The position numbers and the translations under genes are program-made. The notes under the pieces are model-generated. The model was not told where the DNA came from. It searched no databases and saw only the letters and a program-made list of their open reading frames with translations. This document shows positions 51,293 through 62,620 of a stretch of DNA of 64,000 bases, one piece after another. Source of the DNA: Hetaerina americana (Eukaryota; Arthropoda; Insecta; Odonata; Calopterygidae); contig JAKTNV010000233.1 in assembly GCA_022747635.1 (NCBI GenBank), forward strand, positions 124,001 through 188,000. The letters are read 5' to 3'. The first letter of the stretch is position 1; the number at the start of each line of letters is the position of its first letter.

Positions 51293-52295
51293 ATTCACTC
51301 TAAAACAGAAGATTGTTGTTTTTCGCAATATTTTTAGAAATTTGGGCTCTTTTAGTAACATTAACACTAGCGCTGAAGCAACTTTTATGCTCATTTCTTG
51401 TCTTTCAGGATTAATTCTGGGTTTTATTTTGTTTATTTGATGAAAATGGACAACAATACACACCTTGGATACATTTTTGTTTGATTTGTGTCGAGTGAGA
51501 TTTTCACCTAAAACCAAAAGGGGGGGTATTGGCACTTTTCATGGAAAAATGAGAAAAATTAAATTTTCTAAAAATGAAATAAATGCCTTCTAAACACCTC
51601 AAACATTCACTCCAAAACAGAAGATTGTTGTTTTTCGCAATATTTTTAAAAATTTAGGCTTTTTATTAACATTAACCCCTGGGCTGAAGTATCTTTAATG
51701 ATCATTTATTGTCTTTCAGGATACATTCTGGGTTTTATTTTGTTTATTTGATGAAAATGAACAACAATACACACCTTGGATACATTTTTGTTTGATTTGT
51801 GTCCAGTGAGATTTTCACCTAGAACACAAAGGTGGGGGTATTGGCACTTTTCATGGAAAAATGTGAAAAATTAAATTTCCTAAAAATGAAATAAATGCCT
51901 TCTAAACACCTCAAACATTCACTCAAAAACAGAAGATTGTAGTTTTTCGCAATATTTTTAGAAATTTGGGCTCTTTTAGTAACATTAACACTTGCGCTGA
52001 AGCATCTTTTATGCTCATTTCATGTCTTTCAGGATTAATTCTGGGTTTTATTTTGTTTTTTTGATGAAAATGAACAACAATACACACCATGGAAACATTT
52101 TTGTTTGATTTGTGTAAAGTTAGATTTTCACCTAGAACCCAAAGGGGGGGGTATTGGCACTTTTCATGGAAAAATGTGAGAAATTAAATTTTCTAAAAAT
52201 GAAATAAATGCCTTCTAAACACCTCAAACATTCACTCTAAAACAGAAGATTGTTTTTTTTCGCAATATTTTTAGAAATTTGGGCTCTTTTAGTAA

Positions 52296-52466
52296 AAATA
52301 ACACTTGCGCTGAAGCATCTTTTATGCTCATTTCTTGTCTTTCAGGATTAATTCTGGGTTTTATTTTGATTATTTGATGAAAATGTACAACATTACAAAC
52401 CTTGGATACATTTTTGTTTGATTTGTGTCGAGTGAGATTTTCACCTTGAACCTAAAGGGGGGGGGG
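52296..52466. repeat. Junction fragment between the two 17-mers
   Basis: About 171 bp. It starts GTAAAAATAACAC, becomes an A-type monomer (GATTATTTG, TGTACAACATTACAAACC, CTTGAACCTAAA), and stops at a 10-base G tract (52457-52466). The next base starts the L tail of copy 2, so the A-to-L switch coincides with the G tract. Confidence 0.8.
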
Positions 52467-55400
52467 TATTAACACTTTTCATGGAAAAATGTAAAAACTT
52501 AAATTTTCTAAAAATGAATCAAATGCCTTCTAAACACCTCAAACATTCACTCTAAAACAGAAGATTGTTATTTTTCGCAATATTTTTAGAAATGTGGGCT
52601 CTTTTAGTAACATTAACACTTCCGCTGAAGCAACTTTTATGCTCATTTCTTGTCTTTCAGGATACATTCTGGGTTTTATTTTGATTATTTGATGAAAATG
52701 TACAACATTACAAACCTTGGATACATTTTTGTTTGATTTGTGTCGAGTGAGATTTTCACCTTGAACCTAAAGGGGGGGGGTATTGGCACTTTTTATGGAA
52801 AAATGTGAAAAATTAAATTTTCTAAAAATGAAATTATTGCCTTCAAAACACCTAAAACATTCACTCTAAAACAGAAGATTGTTGTTTTCGGAATATTTTT
52901 AGAAATTTGGGCTCTTTTAGTAACATTAACACTTCCGCTGAAGCAACTTTTATGCTCATTTCTTGTCTTTCAAGATTAATTCTGGGTTTTATTTGGTTTA
53001 TTTGATGAAAATGAACAATACATACCATGAAACCATTTTTGTTTGATTTGTGTCGAGTGAGATTTTCACCTAGAACCCAAAGGGGGGGTATTTGCACTTT
53101 TCATGGAAAAATGTGAAAAATTAAATTTTCTAAAAATGAAATAAATGCCTTCTAAACACCTCAAACATTCACTCTAAAACAGAAGATTGTTGTTTTTCGC
53201 AATATTTTTAGAAATTTGGGCTCTTTTAGTAACATTAACACTTGCGCTGAAGCATCTTTTATGCTCATTTCTTGTGTTTCAGGATTAATTCTGGGTTTTA
53301 TTTTATTTATTTGATGAAAATGAACAACAATACACACCATGGAAACATTTTTGATTGGTTTGTGTCGAGTGAGATTTTCACCTAGAAACCAAAGGGGGGT
53401 ATTAGCACTTTTTATGGAAAAATGTGAAAAATTAAATTTTCTAAAAATGAAATAAATGCCTTTAAAACACCTAAAACATTCACTCTAAAACAGAAGATTG
53501 TTGTTTTCGCAATATTTTTAGAAATTTGGGCTCTTTTAATAACATTAACACTTTCGCTGAAGCAACTTTTATGCTCATTTCTTGTCTTTCAAGATTAATT
53601 CTGGGTTTTATTTGGTTATTTTGATGAAAATGAACAACAATACACACCATGAAAACATTTTTGTTTGATTTGTGTCGAGTGAGATTTTCACCTAGAACCC
53701 AAAGGGGGGGGTATTGGCATTTTTCATGGAAAAATGTGAAAAATTAAATTTTCTAAAAATGAAATAAATGCCTTCTAAACACCTCAAACATTCACTCTAA
53801 AACAGAAGATTGTTGTTTTTCGCAATATTTTTAGAAATTTGGGCTCTTTAATAACATTAACACTTGCGCTGAAGCATTTTTTATGCTCATTTCTTGTGTT
53901 TCAGGATTAATTCTGGGTTTTATTTTGTTTATTTGATGAAAATGAACAACAATACACACCATGGAAACATTTTTGATTGATTTGTGTCGAGTGAGATTTT
54001 CACCTAGAAACCAAAGGGGGGGTATTAGCACTTTTCATGGAAAAAAGTGAAAAATTAAATTTTCTAAAAATGAAATAAATACCTTCTAAACACCTCAAAC
54101 ATTCACTCTAAAACAGAAGATTGTTGTTTTTCGCAATGTTTTTAGAAATTTGGGCTCTTTTAGTAACATTAACACCTGCGCTGAAGTATCTTTTATGCTC
54201 ATTTCTTGTCTTTCAAGATTAATTCTGGGTTTTATTTTGTTTTTTTGATGAAAATGAACAACAATACACACCATGGAAACATTTTTGTTTGATTTGTGTC
54301 GAGTGAGATTTTCACCTAGAACCCAAAGGGGGGGATATTGGCACTTTTCATGGAAAAATGTAAAAAATTAAATTTTCTAAAAATGAAATAAATGCCTTAT
54401 AAACACCTCAAACATTCACTCTAAAACAGAAGATTGTTGTTTTTCGCAATATTTTTAGAAATTTGGGCTCTTTTAGTAACATTAACACTTGCGCTGAAGC
54501 ATCTTTTATGCTCATTTCTTGTCTTTCAGGATTAATTCTGGGTTTTATTTGTTTATTTGATGAAATAACAACAATACACACCATGGAAACATTTTTGATT
54601 GATTTGTGCCGAGTGAGATTTTCACCTAGAACCCAAAGGGGGGGGTATTGGCACTTTTCATGGAAAAATGTGAAAAATTAAATTTTCTAAAAATGAAATA
54701 AATGCCTTCTAAACACCTCAAACATTCACTCTAAAACAGAAGATTGTTGTTTTTCGCAATATATTTAGAAATTTGGGCTCTTTTAGTAACATTAACACTC
54801 TCGCTGAAGCATCATTTATGCTAATTTCTTGTCTTTCAGGATTAATTCTGGGTTTTATTTTGTTTATTTGATGAAAATAAACAGCAATACACACCATGGA
54901 AACATTTTTGTTTGATTTGTGATAAGTGTGATTTTCACCTAGAAACCAAAGGGGGGGTATTGGCACTTTTTATGGAAAAATGTGAAAAATTAAATTTTTT
55001 AAAATTAAAAAAATGCCTTCAAAACACCTAAAACATTCACTCTAAAACAGAAGATTGTTGTTTTTCGCAATATTTTTAGAAATTTGGGCTCTTTTAGTAA
55101 CATTAACACTTGCGCTGATGCATCTTTTATGCTCATTTCTTGTCTTTCAAGATTAATTCTAGGTTTTATTTTGTTTATTTGATGAAAATAAACAACAATA
55201 CACACCATGGAAACATTTTCTTTGATTTGTGTCGAGTGAGATTTTCACCTAGAACCCAAAGGGGGGGTATTGGCACTTTTCATGGAAAAATGTGAAAAAT
55301 TTAATTTTCTGAAAATGAAATAAACGCTTTCTAAATACCTCAAACATTCACTCTAAAACAGAAGATTGTTGTTTTTCGCAATATTTTTAGAAATTTGGGC

Positions 55401-57585
55401 TCTTTTAGTAACATTAACACCTGGGCTGAAGCATCTTTTATGATCTTTTATTGTCTTTCAGGATTCATTCTGGGTTTTATTTTGTTTATTTGATGAAAAT
55501 GAACAACAATACACACCATGGAAACATTTTTGATTGGTTTGTGTCGAGTGAGATTTTCACCTAGAAACCAAAGGGGGGGGTATTAGCACTTATTATGGAA
55601 AAATGTGAAAAATTAAATTTTCTAAAAATGAAATAAATGCCTTTAAAACACGTAAAACATTCACTCTAAAACAGAAGATTGTTGTTTTTCGCAATATTTT
55701 TAGAAATTTGGGCTCTTTTAGTAACATTAACACTTGCGCTGAAGCATCTTTTATGCTCATTTCTTGTGTTTCAGGATTAATTCTGGGTTTTATTTTGTTT
55801 ATTTGATGAATGTGAACAACAATACACACCATGGAAACATTTTTGATTGATTTGTGTCGAGTGAGATTTTCACCTAGAACCCAAAGGGGGGTATTAACAC
55901 TTTTCATGGAAAAAAGTGAAAAATTAAATTTTCTAAAAATGAAATAAATACCTTCTAAACACCTCAAACATTCACTCTAAAACAGAAGATTGTTGTTTTT
56001 CGCAATGTTTTTAGAAATTTGGGCTCTTTTAGTAACATTAACACCTGCGCTGAAGTATCTTTTATGCTCATTTCTTGTCTTTCAAGATTAATTCTGGGTT
56101 TAATTTTGTTTTTTTTGATGAAAATGAACAACAATACACACCATGGAAACATTTTTGTTTGATTTGTGTCGAGTGAGATTTTCACCTAGAACCCAAAGGG
56201 GGGATATTGGCACTTTTCATGGAAAAATGTAAAAAATTAAATTTTCTAAAAATGAAATAAATGCCTTCTAAACACCTCAAACATTCACTCTAAAACAGAA
56301 GATTGTTGTTTTTCGCAATATTTTTAGAAATTTGGGCTCTTTTAGTAACATTAACACTTGCGCTGAAGCAACTTTTATGCTCATTTCTTGTCTTTCAGGA
56401 TTAATTCTGTGTTTAATTTTGTTTATTTGATGAAAATGAACAACAATACACACCTTGGATGCATTTTTGTTTGATTTGTGTCGAGTGAGATTTTCACCTA
56501 GAACCCAAAGGGGGGTATTAACACTTTTCATGGAAAAATGTGAAAAATTAAATTTTCTAAAAATGAAATGAATGCCTTCTAAATTCCTCAAACATTCACT
56601 CTAAAACAGAAGATTGTTGTTTTTCGCAATATTTTTAGAAATTTGGGCTCTTTTAGTAACATTAACACTAGCGCTGAAGCAACTTTTATGCTCATTTCTT
56701 GTCTTTCAGGATTAATTCTGGGTTTTATTTTGTTTATTTGATGAAAATGGACAACAATACACACCTTGGATACATTTTTGTTTGATTTGTGTCGAGTGAG
56801 ATTTTCACCTAAAACCAAAAGGGGGGGTATTGGCACTTTTCATGGAAAAATGAGAAAAATTAAATTTTCTAAAAATGAAATAAATGCCTTCTAAACACCT
56901 CAAACATTCACTCTAAAACAGAAGATTGTTGTTTTTCGCAATATTTTTAAAAATTTAGGCTCTTTTATTAACATTAACACCTGGGCTGAAGTATCTTTAA
57001 TGATCATTTATTGTCTTTCAGGATACATTCTGGGTTTTATTTTGTTTATTTGATGAAAATGAACCACAATACACACCTTGGATACATTTTTGTTTGATTT
57101 GTGTCCAGTGAGATTTTCACCTAGAACACAAAGGTGGGGGTATTGGCACTTTTCATGGAAAAATGTGAAAAATTAAATTTCCTAAAAATGAAATAAATGC
57201 CTTCTAAACACCTCAAACATTCACTCAAAAACAGAAGATTGTAGTTTTTCGCAATATTTTTAGAAATTTGGGCTCTTTTAGTAACATTAACACTTGCGCT
57301 GAAGCATCTTTTATGCTCATTTCATGTCTTTCAGGATTAATTCTGGGTTTTATTTTGTTTTTTTGATGAAAATGAACAACAATACACACCATGGAAACAT
57401 TTTTGTTTGATTTGTGTAAAGTTAGATTTTCACCTAGAACCCAAAGGGCACTTTTCATGGAAAAATGTGAGAAATTAAATTTTCTAAAAATGAAATAAAT
57501 GCCTTCTAAACACCTCAAACATTCACTCTAAAACAGAAGATTGTTTTTTTTCGCAATATTTTTAGAAATTTGGGCTCTTTTAGTA
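52467..57585. repeat. 17-monomer HOR, copy 2
   Basis: Tandem copy of 47167-52295. Differences from copy 1 include AACAGCAAT near 54882, AAATTCCTC near 56582, GAACCACAAT near 57061, and a deletion of about ten bases at the G tract near 57446. The copies part at AGTAACATTAACACTTTCG near 57581, where this copy continues into a D-like monomer. Confidence 0.86.
57446..57448 (+). repeat. Contracted G tract with loss of about ten bases
   Basis: The sequence reads CCCAAAGGGCACTTTTC. The partner monomer in copy 1 (near 52146) reads AAAGGGGGGGG then TATTGGCAC. The deletion removed most of the G tract together with TATTGG, so it must postdate the 5.3-kb duplication. Confidence 0.85.
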
Positions 57586-60270
57586 ACATTAACACTTTCG
57601 CTGAAGCAACTTTTATGCTCATTTCTTGTCTTTCAAGATTAATTCTGGGTTTTATTTGGTTTATTTGATGAAAATGAACAACAATACACACCATGAAAAC
57701 ATTTTTTTTTGATTTGTGTCGAGTGAGATTTTCACCTAGAACCCAAACAGGGGGGTATTGGCATTTTTCATGGAAAAATGTGAAAAATTAAATTTTCTAA
57801 AAATGAAATAAATGCCTTCTAAACACCTGAAACAATCACTCTAAAACAGAAGATTGTTGTTTTTCGCAATATTTTTAGAAATTTGGGCTCTTTTAGTAAC
57901 ATTAACACTTGCGCTGAAGCATCTTTTTTGCTCATTTCTTGTCTTTCAGGATACATTCTAGGTTTTATTTTGTTTATTCGATGAAAATGAACAACAATAC
58001 ACACTTTGGATACTTTTTTTTTGATTTGTGTCGACTGAGATTTTCACCTAGAACCCAAAGGGGGGGGCATTGGCACTTTTCATGGAAAAATGTGAAAAAT
58101 TAAATTTTCTAAAAATGAAATAAATGCCTTCTAAACACCTCAAACATTCACTCTAAAACAGAAGATTGTTGTTTTTCGCAATATTTTTAGAAATTTGGGC
58201 TCTTTTAGTAACATTAACACTTGCGCTGAAGCATCTTTTATGCTCATTTCTTGTGTTTCAGGATTAATTCTGGGTTTTATTTTGTTTATTTGATGAAAAT
58301 GAACAACAATACACACCATGGAAACATTTTTGATTGATTTGTGTCGAGTGAGATTTTCACCTAGAAACCAAAGGGGGGGGTATTAGTACTTTTCATGGAA
58401 AAAAGTGAAAAATTAAATTTTCTAAAAATTAAATAAATACCTTCTAAACACCTCAAACATTCACTCTAAAACAGAAGATTGTTGTTTTTCGCAATGTTTT
58501 TAGAAATTTGGGCTCTTTTAATAACATTTACACCCGGGGTGAAGCATCTTTTATGATCATTTATTGTATTTCAGGATTCATTCTGGGTGTTATTTTGTTC
58601 ATTTGATGAAAATGAACAACAATACACACCTTGGATACATTTTTTTTTGATTTGTGTCGAGTGAGATTTTCACCTAGAACCCAAAGAGGGGGGTATTGGC
58701 ATTTTTCATGGAAAAATGTGAAAAATTAAATTTTCTAAAAATGAAATAAATGCCTTCTAAATTCCTCAAACATTCACTCTAAAACAGAAGATTGTTGTTT
58801 TTCGCAATATTTTTAGAAATTTGGGCTCTTTTAGTAACATTAACACTTGCGCTGAAGCATCTTTTATGCTCATTTCTTGTCTTTCAGGATACATTCTAGG
58901 TTTTATTTTGTTTATTCGATGAAAATGAACAACAATACACACCTTGGATACATTTTTCTTTGATTTGTGTCGACTGAGATTTTCACCTAGAACCCAAAGG
59001 GGGGGCATTGGCACTTTTCATGGAAAAATGTGAAAAATTAAATTTTCTAAAAATGAAATAAATGCCTTCTAAACACCTCAAACATTCACTCTAAAACAGA
59101 AGATTGTTGTTTTTCGCAATATTTTTAGAAATTTGGGCTCTTTTAGTAACATTAACACCTGCGCTGAAGTATCTTTTATGCTCATTTCTTGTCTTTCAAG
59201 ATTAATTCTGGGTTTTATTTTGTTTTTTTGATGAAAATGAACAACAATACACACCATGGAAACATTTTTGTTTGATTTGTGTCGAGTGAGATTTTCACCT
59301 AGAACCCAAAGGGGGGGATATTGGCACTTTTCATGGAAAAATGTAAAAAATTAAATTTTCTAAAAATGAAATAAATGCCTTCTAAACACCTCAAACATTC
59401 ACTCTAAAACAGAAGATTGTTGTTTTTCGCAATATTTTTAGAAATTTGGGCTTTTTTAGTAACATTAACACTTGCGCTGAAGCAACTTTTATGCTCATTT
59501 CTTGTCTTTCAGGATTAATTCTGTGTTTAATTTTGTTTATTTGATGAAAATGAACAACAATACACACCTTGGATGCATTTTTGTTTGATTTGTGTCGAGT
59601 GAGATTTTCACCTAGAACCCAAAGGGGGGTATTAACACTTTTCATGGAAAAATGTGAAAAATTAAATTTTCTAAAAATGAAATGAATGACTTCTAAACAC
59701 CTCAAACATTCACTCTAAAACAGAAGATTGTTGTTTTTCGCAATATTTTTAGAAATTTGGGCTCTTTTAGTAACATTAACACCTTCGCTGAAGCATCTTT
59801 TATGATCTTTTATTATCTTTCAGGATTCATTCTGGGTTTTATTTTGTTTATTTGATGAAAATGAACAACAATACACACCTTGGATACATTTTTGTTTGAT
59901 TTGTGTCGAGTGAGATTTTCACCTAGAACCAAAAGGGGGGGGTATTGGCACTTTTCATGGAAAAATGAGAAAAAATTAAATTTTCTAAAAATGAAATAAA
60001 TGCCTTCTAAACACCTCAAACATTCACTCTAAAACAGAAGATTGTTGTTTTTCGCAATATTTTTAGAAATTTGGGCTCTTTTAGTAACATTAACACTTGG
60101 GCTGAAGCATCTTTTATGATCTTTTATTGTCTTTCAGGATTCATTCTGGGTTTTATTTTGTTTATTTGATGAAAATGAACAACAATACACACCTTGGATA
60201 CATTTTTGTTTGATTTGTGTCGAGTGAGATTTTCACCTAGAACCCATAGGGGGGGGGTATTGGCACTTTT
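57586..60270. repeat. Divergent mosaic monomers
   Basis: About nine monomers: D, a variant with TTCTAGGTTTT and TATTCGATG, a c2 with TATTAGTAC, a unit with CACCCGGGGTGAAG and GTTCATTTG, Q, L', and O-like units. Single-base losses and gains are commoner here than further left (AAACAGGGGGG near 57747, AGAAAAAATTAA near 59969). The segment at about 58265-59020 recurs at 61091-61846. Confidence 0.72.
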
Positions 60271-61045
60271 CATGTAAAAATTTGAAATATTAAATTTTCT
60301 AAAAATGAAATAAATGCCTTCTAAACACCTAACACATTCACTCTAAAACAGAAGATTGTTATTTTTTGCAATATTTTTAGAAATTTGGGTTCTTTTAGTA
60401 ACATTAACATCTGGGCTGAAGCATCTTTTATGATCTTTTATTGTCTTTCAGGATTCATTCTGGGTTTTATTTTTTTTATTTGATGAAAATGAACAACAAT
60501 ACACACCTTGGATACATTTTTGTTGGATTTGTAACGAGTGAGATTTTCACCTAGAACCCAAAGGGGGGGGGTATTGGCACTTTTCATGGAAAAATGTGAA
60601 AAATTAAATTTTCTAAAAATGAAATAAATGCCTTCTAAACACCTCAAACCTTCACTCTAAAACAGAAGATTGTTGCTTTTCGCAATAGTTTTAGAAATTT
60701 GGGCTCTTTTAGTAACATTAACACTAGCGCTGAGCAACTTTTTTGCTCATTTCTTGTCTTTCAGGATTAATTCTGGGTTTTATTTTGTTTATTTGATGAA
60801 AATGAACAACAATACACACCATGGAAACATTTTTGTTTTGATAGCGTCAAGTGAGATTTTCACCTAGAACCCAAAAGGGGGGTTCTAGGTGAAATTTGGC
60901 ACTTTTCATGGAAAAATGTGAAAAATAAATTTTCTAAAAATGAAATAAATGCCTTCTAAACACCTCAAACATTCACTCTAAAACAAAAGATTGTTGTTTT
61001 TCGCAATATTTTTAAAAATTTGGGCTCTTTTATTAACATTAACAC
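60271..61045. repeat. 775-bp segment, source-like copy
   Basis: Recurs at 61846-62620 with a constant offset of 1575 bp. Shared private marks: CATGTAAAAAT, GAAATATTAAATT, CACCTAACACATTC, GGGTTCTTTTAG, AACATCTGGG, TGTTGGATTTGTAACGAG, CAAACCTTCAC, CAATAGTTTTAG, CACTAGCGCTGA, GATAGCGTCAAG and a hairpin insertion. This copy has GCTGAGCAAC (one base lost) and TTGTTTTGATAGCG. Confidence 0.83.
60858..60894. repeat. Inverted repeat (15-bp perfect arms, 7-nt loop)
   Basis: The left arm TTTCACCTAGAACCC (60858-60872) is normal monomer sequence just before the G tract. It is followed after AAAAGGG by its exact reverse complement GGGTTCTAGGTGAAA (60880-60894), which replaces the usual TATT. Normal sequence resumes at TTGGCAC. 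No other monomer class contains this right arm, so it is a local inverted insertion. Confidence 0.92.
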
Positions 61046-61845
61046 CTGCGCTGAAGTATCTTTTATGCTCATTTCTTGTCTTTCAAGATTAATTCTGGGT
61101 TTTATTTTGTTTATTTGATGAAAATTAACAACAATACACACCATGGAAACATTTTTGATTGATTTGTGTCGAGTGAGATTTTCACCTAGAAACCAAAGGG
61201 GGGGGTATTAGTACTTTTCATGGAAAAAAGTGAAAAATTAAATTTTCTAAAAATGAAATAAATAACCTTCTAAACACCTCAAACATTCACTCTAAAACAG
61301 AAGATTGTTGTTTTTCGCAATGTTTTTAGAAATTTGGGCTCTTTTAATAACATTAACACCCGGGGTGAAGCATCTTTTATGATCATTTATTGTATTTCAG
61401 GATTCATTCTGGGTGTTATTTTGTTCATTTGATGAAAATGAACAACAATACACACCTTGGATACATTTTTTTTTGATTTGTGTCGAGTGAGATTTTCACC
61501 TAGAACCCAAAGAGGGGGGTATTGGCATTTTTCATGGAAAAATGTGAAAAATTAAATTTTCTAAAAATGAAATAAATGCCTTCTAAATTCCTCAAACATT
61601 CACTCTAAAACAGAAGATTGTTGTTTTTCGCAATATTTTTAGAAATTTGGGCTCTTTTAGTAACATTAACACTTGCGCTGAAGCATCTTTTATGCTCATT
61701 TCTTGTCTTTCAGGATACATTCTAGGTTTTATTTTGTTTATTCGATGAAAATGAACAACAATACACACCTTGGATACATTTTTCTTTGATTTGTGTCGAC
61801 TGAGATTTTCACCTAGAACCCAAAGGGGGGGGCATTGGCACTTTT
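61046..61845. repeat. Segment copied from about 58.27-59.02 kb
   Basis: From about 61091 the sequence follows 58265-59020 at an offset of 2825-2827 bp. Shared marks: TATTAGTAC, CAATGTTTTTAG, CACCCGGGGTGAAG, GTTCATTTG, CAAAGAGGGGGG, AAATTCCTC, TTCTAGG, TATTCGATG, GTCGACTGAG and GGGGGCATTGG. It ends where the copy of 60271-61045 begins. Confidence 0.82.
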
Positions 61846-62620
61846 CATGTAAAAATGTGAAATATTAAATTTTCTAAAAATGAAATAAATGCCTTCTAAA
61901 CACCTAACACATTCACTCTAAAACAGAAGATTGTTATTTTTTGCAATATTTTTAGAAATTTGGGTTCTTTTAGTAACATTAACATCTGGGCTGAAGCATC
62001 TTTTATGATCTTTTATTGTCTTTCAGGATTCATTCTGGGTTTTATTTTTTTTATTTGATGAAAATGAACAACAATACACACCTTGGATACATTTTTGTTG
62101 GATTTGTAACGAGTGAGATTTTCACCTAGAACCCAAAGGGGGGGGTATTGGCACTTTTCATCGAAAAATGTGAAAAATTAAATTTTCTAAAAATGAAATA
62201 AATGCCTTCTAAACACCTCAAACCTTCACTCTAAAACAGAAGATTGTTGTTTTTCGCAATAGTTTTAGAAATTTGGGCTCTTTTAGTAACATTAACACTA
62301 GCGCTGAAGCAACTTTTATGCTCATTTCTTGTCTTTCAGGATTAATTCTGGGTTTTATTTTGTTTATTTGATGAAAATGAACAACAATACACACCATGGA
62401 AACATTTTTGTTTGATAGCGTCAAGTGAGATTTTCACCTAGAACCCTAAAGGGGGGGTTCTAGGTGAAATTTGGCACTTTTCATGGAAAAATGTGAAAAA
62501 TAAATTTTCTAAAAATGAAATAAATGCCTTCTAAACACCTCAAACATTCACTCTAAAACAGAAGATTGTTGTTTTTCGCAATATTTTTAAAAATTTGGGC
62601 TCTTTTATTAACATTAACAC
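61846..62620. repeat. 775-bp segment, second copy
   Basis: Copy of 60271-61045 at a 1575-bp offset, including the hairpin. Differences: AAAATGTGAAATATT for AAAATTTGAAATATT, GCTGAAGCAAC, CATCGAAAAATG, and CCCTAAAGG in the hairpin loop. It continues with CACCTGGGCTGAAG, whereas the first copy continues CACCTGCGCTGAAG. Confidence 0.83.
62432..62469. repeat. Inverted repeat, second copy (8-nt loop)
   Basis: Same 15-bp arms as at 60858-60894: left arm 62432-62446 and right arm 62455-62469. The loop is TAAAGGGG instead of AAAAGGG. It was evidently duplicated with the surrounding 775-bp segment and has since changed only in the loop. Confidence 0.92.

Larger units (their letters stand above)
47167..52295. 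repeat. 17-monomer HOR, copy 1
   Basis: About 5.1 kb shared with 52467-57585 at an offset of 5300-5301 bp. Order: L tail, B/A, B, C, D, c2, Q, J, L, R, an O/C hybrid, c2, Q, L', then divergent units and N. Private marks in both copies: GAAATTATTGCC, ATACCATGAAACC, TTTTATTTATTTG, GGTTATTTTGATG, CTCTTTAATAAC, GTGATAAGTGTG, GCTGATGCATC and GATGAATGTGAAC. I noticed fewer than 25 single-base differences. Confidence 0.87.

Noticed and set aside
4008..54681. Plus-strand frames of 69-75 codons starting at about 4008, 5874, 11473, 32037, 35772, 39196, 40441, 41997, 49163 and 54463
   Set aside because: All lie in J monomers and exist because J has lost one T and two bases near GATGAAATAACAAC. They are copies of one satellite monomer with no independent coding evidence.
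62441..62457. Telomere-like CCCTAAA
   Set aside because: A single occurrence inside the hairpin loop, produced by one base change next to the G tract; not tandem.
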